A stretch of 5,446 nt of DNA from Candidatus Zixiibacteriota bacterium (GCA_003641345.1 QNAD01000154.1:1-5446), one strand, 5' to 3'. Counted from the first letter of the stretch, positions 1 through 5,446 are shown. Program-made: numbers and translations. The notes: generated from the sequence alone by a model not told the origin.

Positions 1-200
1 GCCCCTACAAAAATAGAGATAATAACAATTAATGGCAATGATTTCAAACCAATGAGATAAATCTGTTCGAGAATCAATTTAATAGAACTAAAAATATATC
101 TAAGAGAAATTATATACCTTATGAAAATAACAAACAAACCACCAAGCGTTTGAATAAATTTAAGGCACTGTCTGCCGATTGCATCAATCCCAAAATTCAT
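1..200 (-). CDS. mlaE: MlaE/YrbE-family ABC transporter permease, N-terminal fragment
   Basis: The first 66 codons of a gene that runs off the left edge. The translation starts MNFGIDAIGRQCLKF and continues through a hydrophobic stretch to LEQIYLIGLKSLPLIVI and IFVG. This fits the start of MlaE/YrbE permeases: an amphipathic N-terminal segment, then the conserved pattern of a glutamine followed by IG-x-x-SLP leading into the first core membrane helix. In this family the permease works with an MlaF ATPase and an MCE (MlaD) protein to move phospholipid between inner and outer membranes, so the cell is probably diderm. The ATG at 200-198 is supported by AGGGGG at 211-206, five bases upstream, which overlaps the dnaB stop codon. 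The gap to dnaB is only 9 bases, so it is very likely cotranscribed. I would expect the ATPase and MCE genes beyond the edge. Family assignment rests on a short fragment but the motif is distinctive. Confidence 0.8.
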   Translation of the reverse strand, partial: MNFGIDAIGRQCLKFIQTLGGLFVIFIRYIISLRYIFSSIKLILEQIYLIGLKSLPLIVIISIFVG

Positions 201-211
201 TTACACCCCCT
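201..211 (-). promoter_or_regulatory. Ribosome binding site of mlaE
   Basis: AGGGGG at 211-206 on the minus strand lies five bases before the ATG at 200 and shares two bases with the TAG stop of dnaB (212-210). It is one of the two clear Shine-Dalgarno sequences in the run and supports both the mlaE start and translational coupling to dnaB. Confidence 0.65.
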
Positions 212-1649
212 AAAACGGTATAGAATCCCCATCAACTGGTTCTGCTCCCGGTGGCAATTCTCGATGAACTTTTTCCATGTTTTCAAATCGGGCAAAATCT
301 TTTATAAAGGTTAAATTAGCCAATCCTGTCGGACCGTTACGTTGTTTCGCTATTATCACCTCAGCCTTACCTTCAACTTCGATAAATTTTGGATCAGTTT
401 TTTCCAAATGAGAAAGATAAAACTCTGACCGATAAACAAACATCACTAAATCTGCATCCTGCTCAATAGCACCCGATTCTCTCAAATCTGAAAGTTGCGG
501 TCTTTTTTCACCGGTACGCTGTTCTACCTGACGTGAAAGCTGTGAAATAGCTATAACCGGAATATCCAACTCTTTGGCTAACGCTTTTAAACTTCGGGAA
601 ATAGTTGATATCTCCTGCTGACGATTCTCTGCCCTTCCGTGCCCTTGCATAAGTTGTAAGTAATCAACAATAATTAAACCTATACCCTGTTGGGCTTTTA
701 ATCTTCTCGCTTTGGCACGCATCTCCAACACGGTCATTGATGGAGTATCATCAACAAAAATTGGAGCTGATTGTAACACATTTCCTGCCCGAGCCATACG
801 AGGCCACTCTTCATCTTTTAGCTTACCGGCACGTACTTTCTGTTGATTCAGTCTTGCCCGACCACATAACATACGGAGGACTAATTGCTGTGACGACATC
901 TCAAGTGAAAAAATACCAACTCCGACCGGATCATTTTCTTTGGTAGATATATTCTCAGCAATATTCATAGCAAGCGATGTTTTACCCATCGAAGGACGTC
1001 CGGCAATAATAATCAAATCTCCTCTATTTAACCCAAGAGTCAACTCATCCAAAATTGTGTAGCCTGTTTTAACACCGGTCAACCCACCTTTGCTGACATG
1101 CATCTCATCAATCTCTTCCATTGATAAAGTGACAAGATCTTTCATAGGCAGGAACCCTTTTCTTATCCTGCTTTCGGCAATGCCAAAAATCTGTTTTTCA
1201 GCATTATCTATAAGTTCATCAACATTATCAACTTCACCATAACAACTTTGATTGATATTATTAGATGTTTTAATCAGTTCATTAAGAAGAGCTTTCTGTA
1301 AAACAATTTTAGCGTGATAAGCGACATTAGCCGTTGAAACAGCATATTCTGTTAGTTGAGCAAGATAAACGCGACCGCCAACTTTTTCCAATTCATTGAA
1401 ATCTTTCAGCTTTTCTGAAAGAGTTATTAAATCGCACGGCTCTGATTTTTCATATAAATCCAAAATAACATTAAAAATTATTTTATGTTTTTTCTCGTAA
1501 AAAGCAGCTGGATTTGTTAAAACTTCGATAACCTTATTAATCGCATCGGGGTCTTTTAATATTGCCCCTATTACTTGTTGCTCTGCTTCTTTCGAGTGGG
1601 GAGGAATAAATTCCCTAACTTTTTCTTTTGAATTTATATTATATGCCAT
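210..1649 (-). CDS. dnaB: Replicative DNA helicase DnaB
   Basis: Hexameric ATP-driven helicase that unwinds DNA at the replication fork and binds primase. The 479-residue length is normal. The N-terminal domain (about 15-120) opens with the family signature PPHSKEAEQQVIGAIL. A linker region (about 150-195) leads to the RecA-like motor: Walker A GRPSMGKT (217-224), FSLEMS with the conserved Glu250, Walker B LIIVDYLQL (325-333), SQLSR (369-373), the RESGAIEQDAD motif (390-400), and KQRNGPTG (435-442), whose Arg437 matches the arginine-finger position. All motifs are intact and there is no intein, although this family is a common intein host. The protein ends in a proline- and acid-rich tail finishing DGDSIPF, similar to the SSB C-terminal tip. 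The start is the ATG at 1649, 15 bases after the UDG stop, with only a weak GAG as ribosome binding site. The stop is TAG. It is embedded between a UDG gene and mlaE. Confidence 0.97.
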   Translation of the reverse strand: MAYNINSKEKVREFIPPHSKEAEQQVIGAILKDPDAINKVIEVLTNPAAFYEKKHKIIFNVILDLYEKSEPCDLITLSEKLKDFNELEKVGGRVYLAQLTEYAVSTANVAYHAKIVLQKALLNELIKTSNNINQSCYGEVDNVDELIDNAEKQIFGIAESRIRKGFLPMKDLVTLSMEEIDEMHVSKGGLTGVKTGYTILDELTLGLNRGDLIIIAGRPSMGKTSLAMNIAENISTKENDPVGVGIFSLEMSSQQLVLRMLCGRARLNQQKVRAGKLKDEEWPRMARAGNVLQSAPIFVDDTPSMTVLEMRAKARRLKAQQGIGLIIVDYLQLMQGHGRAENRQQEISTISRSLKALAKELDIPVIAISQLSRQVEQRTGEKRPQLSDLRESGAIEQDADLVMFVYRSEFYLSHLEKTDPKFIEVEGKAEVIIAKQRNGPTGLANLTFIKDFARFENMEKVHRELPPGAEPVDGDSIPF

Positions 1650-1664
1650 AATTATAATCTCAAC

Positions 1665-2417
1665 TTAAAAAGAATCATACTTAGCTTTAAGCATTTTCAT
1701 ATCATTCCAAGTATCTCGTTTATACGAGGGAAATCTTAACAGTGCCGCAGGATGATAAGTCAACATAAGCGGTACACTTTCATATTCATGCCATTTACCA
1801 CGAAGTTTCCCTAATGGGGTTGTCGTACTAAGTAAGGCTTGTCCGGCAACCCGCCCTAAAGCACAAATTATTTTTGGCTTTATTATTGCCACTTGCTCTT
1901 TGAGATAAGGGAAACAAAGTTCCATCTCTTCTGGAAGAGGGTCTCTATTATTCGGCGGTCTGCATTTTAAAATATTGGCAATAAAAATATCCTGCCTACT
2001 GAATTGTATAGCCGCTAAGATTTTATCTAATAGTTCTCCGGCTCGCCCGACAAACGGCACCCCTTGTTCATCTTCACGCTGACCCGGAGCTTCACCAACA
2101 AACATCACATCTGCATTCGGGTTGCCATCTCCATATACAAATTTATTTCTTGTATTACCTAACGGACAAAGCTGACAGTTACAGATAGCTTCTCGGTGAA
2201 CTTGAATTGAACTATAACTTGACTTTATCATCGACGCATTAAAATTTACTTGTTTGATTGTTTGATGTTCAGAATTATCTATAGCCGAAGAGACCGTTAC
2301 AACTTGCTTGGATTCTTTAACATCAATAGGACCAATGACAGCCTGCTCCAACCCCATTTCAACTTGATTAGACAGTGCACGCTTCAACATCTCTTTCAGG
2401 GAAAGTTTTTTATCCAT
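1665..2417 (-). CDS. udg: Type-4 (UDGa) iron-sulfur uracil-DNA glycosylase
   Basis: Removes uracil from DNA (from cytosine deamination or dUTP incorporation) to start base-excision repair. Of 250 residues, about 75-250 form the catalytic domain. Motif 1 is GEAPGQRED...PFVGRAG (108-127) and motif 2 is YHPAALLR (221-228), both typical of family 4. The [4Fe-4S] ligands are visible as C81-x2-C84, C152 (KCRPP) and C168 (CFPYL), with the 68- and 16-residue spacings that I recall for family-4 enzymes. C79 is an extra cysteine beside the cluster. The first 75 or so residues are a less conserved, Ser- and Gln-containing extension of unknown role, common in bacterial members and absent from the short thermophile enzymes. 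These proteins are often mislabelled 'phage SPO1 DNA polymerase-related'. The ATG at 2417 has no Shine-Dalgarno sequence; a possible promoter lies directly before it. It follows coaBC by 26 bases. Confidence 0.93.
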   Translation of the reverse strand: MDKKLSLKEMLKRALSNQVEMGLEQAVIGPIDVKESKQVVTVSSAIDNSEHQTIKQVNFNASMIKSSYSSIQVHREAICNCQLCPLGNTRNKFVYGDGNPNADVMFVGEAPGQREDEQGVPFVGRAGELLDKILAAIQFSRQDIFIANILKCRPPNNRDPLPEEMELCFPYLKEQVAIIKPKIICALGRVAGQALLSTTTPLGKLRGKWHEYESVPLMLTYHPAALLRFPSYKRDTWNDMKMLKAKYDSF

Positions 2418-2423
2418 CTTGTT

Positions 2424-2452
2424 TATATAAGTTAATCTTTTTTCTAAATCAA
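2424..2452 (-). promoter_or_regulatory. Candidate internal promoter upstream of UDG
   Basis: On the minus strand, TTGATT (2452-2447) and TATATA (2429-2424) are separated by exactly 17 bases. Each matches the sigma-70 consensus at four of six positions. A start six bases after the -10 element would fall on the A of the UDG ATG (2417), giving a leaderless message, which fits the lack of any Shine-Dalgarno sequence. The -35 element overlaps the last codons of coaBC. AT-rich DNA yields such matches by chance, so this is tentative. Confidence 0.3.
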
Positions 2453-3658
2453 GTAAGAGAGTAAACTAATTATCTTATGAGCGAGATCAGCCTTAGACAT
2501 AAGTTCTGTTTCTACTGGCTTTTTATCTTTAAATAAAATAGTCGCTTGATTTGTATCGGTATTGAAGCCGGTGTTTGTGGACAACTTGTTGATAACAATC
2601 ATATCAAGTTTTTTCTCTATGAGCTTTTTGTGTCCATTCTTCAGGTGATTGTTTGTTTCCAACGCAAAACCAACAATTATTTGATTTTTCTTTTTGATTT
2701 TGGAAACTGCCTTTAGGATATCATCAGTTGGTTTTAGAGAAATTTTTAACAATGAATCTTTTCGTTTAATTTTTTTATTTTCAAATAATTCAGGTCTAAA
2801 ATCAGCCGGAGCCGCCGCCATTATCAGACAATCATGTTTCTTGATTTGCTCAAGAACCTGTTTATTTAATTCTTTGGTTGTTTCGATTGAAATCAAATTC
2901 ACAGAATTAGGTGGAGTCACATTTACCGGACCAGAAATTAAAGTTACTTCATATCCTGCTTCAACTGCGGCTTCAACTAGTGCATATCCCATCTTGCCCG
3001 ATGAATGATTACTTATAAAACGAACTGGATCTATTGGTTCACGGGTAGGTCCGGCAGTTATTAGTATTTTTTTTGAGGAAATTGGTTTTTTAGTTTTTTT
3101 TTTAGTTTTTGCAAAAGAAAAGAATTTTTTAATCTCTTCAAATATATCTTCAGGCTCTGCAACTCTTCCTACTCCCCAATGGTGACAAGCCATTTTTCCT
3201 TCGGCAGGATCAACAAACAGATATCTGTTTTCTTTGAGAAATTTATAATTTTTTTGAGTAATCGGATTAAGCCACATTTGCGGATTCATCGCCGGAGCAA
3301 TCATAACCGGCTTGTTAGTAGCACAAATAATCGTAGTCAGCAGATCGTCGGAAACTCCTGAGGCAATCTTACCCAAAAAATTTGCCGTAGCCGGAACCAC
3401 CACAAATAAATCAGACCACTCAGCCAAATCAATATGACGAGTAGCAATATATTGTTGTTCTGGAAACATTTTTACCGCTACCGGATTTTCCGAAACAGTT
3501 TCAAGAGTTAATGGAGTTATGAATTTTGTGGCAGATTCGGTCATGATACACCTTACTTCGGCACCCTCTTTAATCAAAGAACGAACCAAATAAGGAGTTT
3601 TATAACAAGCAATTCCCCCAGTCAGAGCTATTATTACTTTCTTCCCTTTTAAAGACAT
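2444..3658 (-). CDS. coaBC: Bifunctional CoaBC: phosphopantothenoylcysteine decarboxylase / phosphopantothenate-cysteine ligase
   Basis: Carries out two consecutive steps of coenzyme A synthesis: the C-terminal CoaB half joins 4'-phosphopantothenate to cysteine using CTP, and the N-terminal CoaC half decarboxylates the product with FMN. The 404-residue length is normal. CoaC (about 4-182) shows GGIACYK (14-20), catalytic His75 in RHIDLAEWSD, PAMNPQMW (122-129) and active-site Cys158 in GKMACHHWG. A lysine-rich linker (about 183-196) is encoded across an A10 run. CoaB (197-400) shows ITAGPTREPID (200-210), SNHSSGKMG (216-224), AAAPADFRP (281-289), the acyl-phosphate lysine motif as KIKR (296-299; KxKK is more usual) and VGFALET (329-335). 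All catalytic residues are present. The ATG at 3658 lies six bases after the smg stop; TGA and an in-frame TAA follow each other there. No Shine-Dalgarno sequence is visible, so translation is probably coupled to smg. Confidence 0.96.
   Translation of the reverse strand: MSLKGKKVIIALTGGIACYKTPYLVRSLIKEGAEVRCIMTESATKFITPLTLETVSENPVAVKMFPEQQYIATRHIDLAEWSDLFVVVPATANFLGKIASGVSDDLLTTIICATNKPVMIAPAMNPQMWLNPITQKNYKFLKENRYLFVDPAEGKMACHHWGVGRVAEPEDIFEEIKKFFSFAKTKKKTKKPISSKKILITAGPTREPIDPVRFISNHSSGKMGYALVEAAVEAGYEVTLISGPVNVTPPNSVNLISIETTKELNKQVLEQIKKHDCLIMAAAPADFRPELFENKKIKRKDSLLKISLKPTDDILKAVSKIKKKNQIIVGFALETNNHLKNGHKKLIEKKLDMIVINKLSTNTGFNTDTNQATILFKDKKPVETELMSKADLAHKIISLLSYLI
3067..3103 (-). repeat. 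A10 and A8 homopolymer tracts in the CoaC-CoaB linker
   Basis: In the coding strand of coaBC there is a run of ten A (3103-3094) and, 19 bases further on, a run of eight A (3074-3067). They encode the lysine-rich linker between the two enzyme halves and the start of CoaB. Runs this long are prone to polymerase slippage. Reading the shifted frames, one extra A in the A10 run gives a stop at the second following codon, and one lost A gives a stop about 12 codons on, so either slip yields CoaC alone. Confidence 0.8.
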
Positions 3659-3664
3659 ATTTTA

Positions 3665-4138
3665 TCAATTGATTAAATTTGATTGGTCAGCATTAGACTC
3701 AAATACCGAAAGCCTGTCAATTTCATCCAAATCTTTAAATATCACTGTAGAAGCAAAAACTTTAACCTGTTCAACATCTATTTGATAACCGGAGAGCAAT
3801 GAAGCTCTATCAACAATCATTTCAAATTGTTCATTGTCTATTAACGCAAAAGATAACAGCTTAATCAAAAAACCCTGTGCTTCAACAGTAAAATGGTGCC
3901 TTTCAGAATCAGTTAAAATTCTAGCTGAAACAGAAAATTCAGGAAATTTGGAGAAATAATTCTCGGGAGCATTTTCATATCTTTCTAAAAGCCAGGAATA
4001 AGCCGATGATATTTCTGTTTCCGTATAACCTTTTTCTTGAAGAGAAATTGAAAGCTCATCTATATTAGTAAACTGTTCTCTTTTTTCTCTAAAAAAATCT
4101 ATTAAATAAACAACTATTTCAAGTATTCTATTTATCAT
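3665..4138 (-). CDS. smg: Smg/DUF494 family protein
   Basis: Small helical cytoplasmic protein of unknown function, 157 residues, the usual size for the family. It resembles E. coli Smg along its length: N-terminal helix MINRILEIVVYLIDFF, a helical segment with ELSISLQEKGYTETEISSAYSWLLER (positions about 28-53, similar to the DLTDAGFEREDIYNALLWL region of Smg), the conserved RILTDSERHHFTVEAQGFL core, then IDNEQFEMIVDRA and a C-terminal DVEQVKVFASTVIF helix. I place the start at the ATG at 4138. An upstream in-frame ATG at 4168 would add ten residues, but the Shine-Dalgarno sequence AGAGGA (4150-4145) lies inside that extension, six bases before the chosen ATG, and homologues start here. In proteobacteria smg usually lies with dprA and topA; here it heads a coaBC-UDG-dnaB run. 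Stop is TGA with an in-frame TAA immediately after. Confidence 0.85.
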   Translation of the reverse strand: MINRILEIVVYLIDFFREKREQFTNIDELSISLQEKGYTETEISSAYSWLLERYENAPENYFSKFPEFSVSARILTDSERHHFTVEAQGFLIKLLSFALIDNEQFEMIVDRASLLSGYQIDVEQVKVFASTVIFKDLDEIDRLSVFESNADQSNLIN

Positions 4139-4150
4139 TATCTTTCCTCT
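4139..4150 (-). promoter_or_regulatory. Ribosome binding site that fixes the smg start
   Basis: AGAGGA (4150-4145 on the minus strand) is followed by the six-base spacer AAGATA and the ATG at 4138. This is the strongest Shine-Dalgarno sequence in the window and decides against the longer reading frame starting at 4168, in which it would encode Arg-Gly. Confidence 0.75.
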
Positions 4151-4170
4151 ACAATGCTTCCGGAACAAGA

Positions 4171-4190
4171 TAATTATGATTTAATTATGA
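4171..4190. repeat. Pair of 9-bp direct repeats with 11-bp period
   Basis: TAATTATGA occurs at 4171-4179 and again at 4182-4190, two bases apart, so the repeat period is 11 bp, about one helical turn. The pair also contains a 7-bp inverted repeat (4170-4176 with 4182-4188). It lies about 20 bases downstream of the candidate transcription start of the smg operon, a place where a repressor could bind. Low sequence complexity makes a chance origin possible. Confidence 0.4.
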
Positions 4191-4212
4191 AACAAGAGAA
4201 TTGTTCGGGAAA

Positions 4213-4240
4213 ATTATAAGTCAGTGAATAACATCGTATT
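4213..4240 (-). promoter_or_regulatory. Candidate promoter of the smg-coaBC-UDG-dnaB-mlaE run
   Basis: A perfect TATAAT lies at 4218-4213 on the minus strand. Upstream at roughly 17-19 bases there are only poor -35 matches (CAATAC or TTCAAT around 4236-4243). A start near 4206 would give a leader of about 68 bases before the smg ATG. It is the best promoter candidate in the gap between purH and smg, where a promoter is expected because the hairpin after purH probably ends that transcript. Confidence 0.45.
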
Positions 4241-4365
4241 GAAGAAGCATTGTTTCTATCTTTACACCTAAAGAAAATGCTTATAGGCTAATTCTTACCT
4301 TAATCTATTTTTTCAGCTTCAATTCAAAAGATTTTGAGCAAGATATTTTACAAAATAATGACTTA

Positions 4366-4407
4366 TTGAATATCAAGACTGAATAAAAAATCAATCTTGA
4401 TATTCAA
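4366..4407 (-). terminator. Hairpin downstream of purH, probable terminator
   Basis: Positions 4407-4391 pair with 4382-4366 to form a 17-bp stem with one G-U pair in the minus-strand RNA and an 8-base loop, UUUUUUAU. It begins 33 bases after the purH stop codon. The stem is A/U-rich and the T run sits in the loop; after the stem there is only AAUAAGUCAUUAUUUU, not a clean U tract. It may therefore be a weak or factor-assisted terminator, or a structure that protects the 3' end of purH mRNA. Confidence 0.5.
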
Positions 4408-4440
4408 AACAATTTAGCTACCAATAAAGCGACAATACCG

Positions 4441-5446
4441 CTAATGTTTGAAATGGCGGTTGCCTGTAAAGACCATCGCTATATCAAATTTATTAGCCGC
4501 TTCAATAACTGCCTCATCACCTTTGGAGCCACCCGGCTGAATAACTGCTGTTACTCCTGCCTCAGCGGCAACTTCCAAACCGTCCGCCATCGGGAAAAAT
4601 GCATCCGAAGCCATCACCGCCCCTTTGGCTCTATCCCCGGCTCGTTTCACAGCCATAAATCCGGAATCTACCCGCGATGTTTGCCCCATACCGACCCCAA
4701 CCGTTGCATTTCCCTTAGTCAGAACGATAGCGTTTGATTTAGTATGTTTGACAACTTTCCAGCCAAACATAAGCGATTTTATTTCTGCATCGGTTGGCTT
4801 CCGATTTGTAACAACTTTCAAATCCTCAACCGGAACAAGATAATCATCTGCAGTTTGCAAAAGAAAACCACCTGAAATATATTTATAAGTTATCTGGTCT
4901 TTCTGGCGACCGTTTAAAATTGCGGGAAGAGCCAAAAGTCTTCTGGATTTCTTTTTCTTTAATAGCTTGAAAGCATCTTCGGTGAACGAAGGCGCCAGCA
5001 TACATTCCACAAACGGGGTTTCATGAAGAACTTCAGCACACGCCAAATCAACTTCCTTGTTCAATCCGATAATACATCCAAAAGCCGAAAGCGGGTCAGA
5101 ATCATAAGCATCTTTATAAGCCTTGGCAATTGTACTTCCTGTTGCCGCTCCGCAAGGATTGGCATGTTTTAGAACGCAGGCAAACGGTTCTTCAAAATCC
5201 AAAAGCATACCTAAAGCGGCATCCAAATCACCATAATTATTATATGATAATTCTTTACCTGCTAAAATCTCAGCGTTTATAAGCGAAGGTGCTTGATAAT
5301 TTTCAAGTTTATATACCGATGCATCCTGATGCGGGTTTTCTCCATACCGCAGAGATGATTTTTTCTTCAAATTCAGATTCACAGTTTCATGGAATTGTTC
5401 TGTTTCTTCTTTTTTACCCGAAACAAAATACTCAGCAATAGCAGTA
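4441..5446 (-). CDS. purH: Bifunctional purine biosynthesis protein PurH, C-terminal part (AICAR transformylase)
   Basis: PurH carries out the last two steps of IMP synthesis: formylation of AICAR with 10-formyl-THF, then ring closure by the N-terminal IMP cyclohydrolase domain. The frame is open to the right edge (TAIAEYF...), so the N-terminal domain lies outside; 334 residues are visible. A GTG at 5382 is an internal codon, not the start. The visible part contains LRYGENPHQ just before the transformylase domain, the catalytic Lys-His pair in LKHANPCGAA (residues 93-94 of the fragment), SAFGC (SAFGG is usual), SNAIVLTKGNATVGVGMGQTSRVDS-like substrate-binding sequence near two thirds, MASDAFFPMADG, VIQPGGSKGD and the standard C-terminus MVFTGNRHFKH. 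Nothing suggests damage. The stop is TAG and is followed by a hairpin; a 302-base gap separates it from smg, so it is probably a separate transcription unit. Confidence 0.95.
   Translation of the reverse strand, partial: TAIAEYFVSGKKEETEQFHETVNLNLKKKSSLRYGENPHQDASVYKLENYQAPSLINAEILAGKELSYNNYGDLDAALGMLLDFEEPFACVLKHANPCGAATGSTIAKAYKDAYDSDPLSAFGCIIGLNKEVDLACAEVLHETPFVECMLAPSFTEDAFKLLKKKKSRRLLALPAILNGRQKDQITYKYISGGFLLQTADDYLVPVEDLKVVTNRKPTDAEIKSLMFGWKVVKHTKSNAIVLTKGNATVGVGMGQTSRVDSGFMAVKRAGDRAKGAVMASDAFFPMADGLEVAAEAGVTAVIQPGGSKGDEAVIEAANKFDIAMVFTGNRHFKH

Larger units (their letters stand above)
4151..4253. repeat. 10-bp perfect inverted repeat flanking the smg promoter and leader
   Basis: ACAATGCTTC at 4151-4160 and its exact reverse complement GAAGCATTGT at 4244-4253 are separated by 83 bases. 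The near arm directly abuts the smg Shine-Dalgarno sequence; the far arm lies upstream of the TATAAT box. In RNA reading through from purH the arms could pair beside the ribosome binding site, but a transcript from the local promoter would lack the far arm. Confidence 0.5.
4139..4440. other. 302-base intergenic region between purH and smg
   Basis: No gene is supported here on either strand; the longest frames starting with ATG are about 20 codons (for example plus strand 4154-4219) with no ribosome binding site. From right to left it holds a hairpin after purH (4407-4366), an AT-rich stretch with nothing I recognise (about 4365-4255), one arm of an inverted repeat (4253-4244), a TATAAT box (4218-4213), paired direct repeats (4190-4171), the second arm of the inverted repeat (4160-4151) and the smg ribosome binding site. 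Confidence 0.7.

Noticed and set aside
737..946. Plus-strand open frame of 69 codons inside dnaB
   Set aside because: It lies opposite the conserved DnaB motor domain, has no recognisable domain or ribosome binding site, and is best explained as a shadow of the real gene.
858..1010. Intein in DnaB at the Walker A or later motor motifs
   Set aside because: All motor motifs are continuous and the protein has the normal intein-free length.
1651..1679. TATAAT just before the dnaB ATG as a promoter
   Set aside because: A start from it would fall inside the coding sequence, and the -35 position reads TATGAT, a poor match.
2694..3008. Plus-strand open frame of 104 codons inside coaBC
   Set aside because: It is antisense to the conserved CoaB domain and shows no family motif of its own.
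4139..4168. Ten-residue N-terminal extension of Smg starting at the ATG at 4168
   Set aside because: The Shine-Dalgarno sequence for the ATG at 4138 lies within it, no ribosome binding site precedes 4168, and Smg homologues start at the MINRI-like segment.
4267..4287. Small hairpin CCTAAAG...CTTATAGG as a terminator
   Set aside because: The stem is about seven pairs with a bulge and there is no T run after it on either strand.
4444..4843. Two overlapping plus-strand open frames inside purH
   Set aside because: Both are antisense to conserved PurH sequence and show no family features.
5380..5382. GTG at 5382 as the start of a short standalone AICAR transformylase
   Set aside because: The frame stays open upstream to the edge and reads TAIAEYFVSGKK, which matches the region joining the two PurH domains.

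Overview
The window is an AT-rich piece of bacterial chromosome in which every gene lies on the minus strand, so it reads from right to left. It holds six housekeeping protein genes: purH (5' end cut by the window), smg/DUF494, coaBC, a type-4 uracil-DNA glycosylase (UDG), dnaB, and the first 66 codons of an MlaE-type permease gene that runs off the left edge. I see no mobile element, CRISPR array, tRNA, rRNA or sign of recent transfer.

Layout from right to left. (1) 5446-4441: C-terminal AICAR-transformylase part of purH, ending in a normal family C-terminus. (2) 4440-4139: a 302-base gap with no gene, which contains a strong A/U-rich hairpin just after purH, a perfect TATAAT box, a pair of 9-bp direct repeats exactly one helical turn apart, and a 10-bp inverted repeat whose near arm abuts the smg ribosome binding site. 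(3) 4138-1: a compact run smg, coaBC, UDG, dnaB, mlaE with gaps of 6, 26, 15 and 9 bases, most simply read as one operon started in the gap. A second candidate promoter lies in the coaBC-UDG gap and would place +1 on the UDG start codon.

The run mixes coenzyme A synthesis (CoaBC), DNA repair (UDG), replication (DnaB) and outer-membrane lipid transport (MlaE). The permease implies a diderm cell envelope. Gene content, low GC and gene order suggest an uncultured diderm bacterium, perhaps of the FCB group (Zixibacteria-like), but this placement is a guess from memory of gene neighbourhoods and not a search result.

Nothing here is a clearly new system. The points most worth a second look are the SSB-tip-like end of DnaB (DGDSIPF), an A10 tract in the CoaC-CoaB linker where a slip of either +1 or -1 ends translation almost at once and leaves free CoaC, the possible leaderless UDG transcript, and the repeat-rich smg leader.
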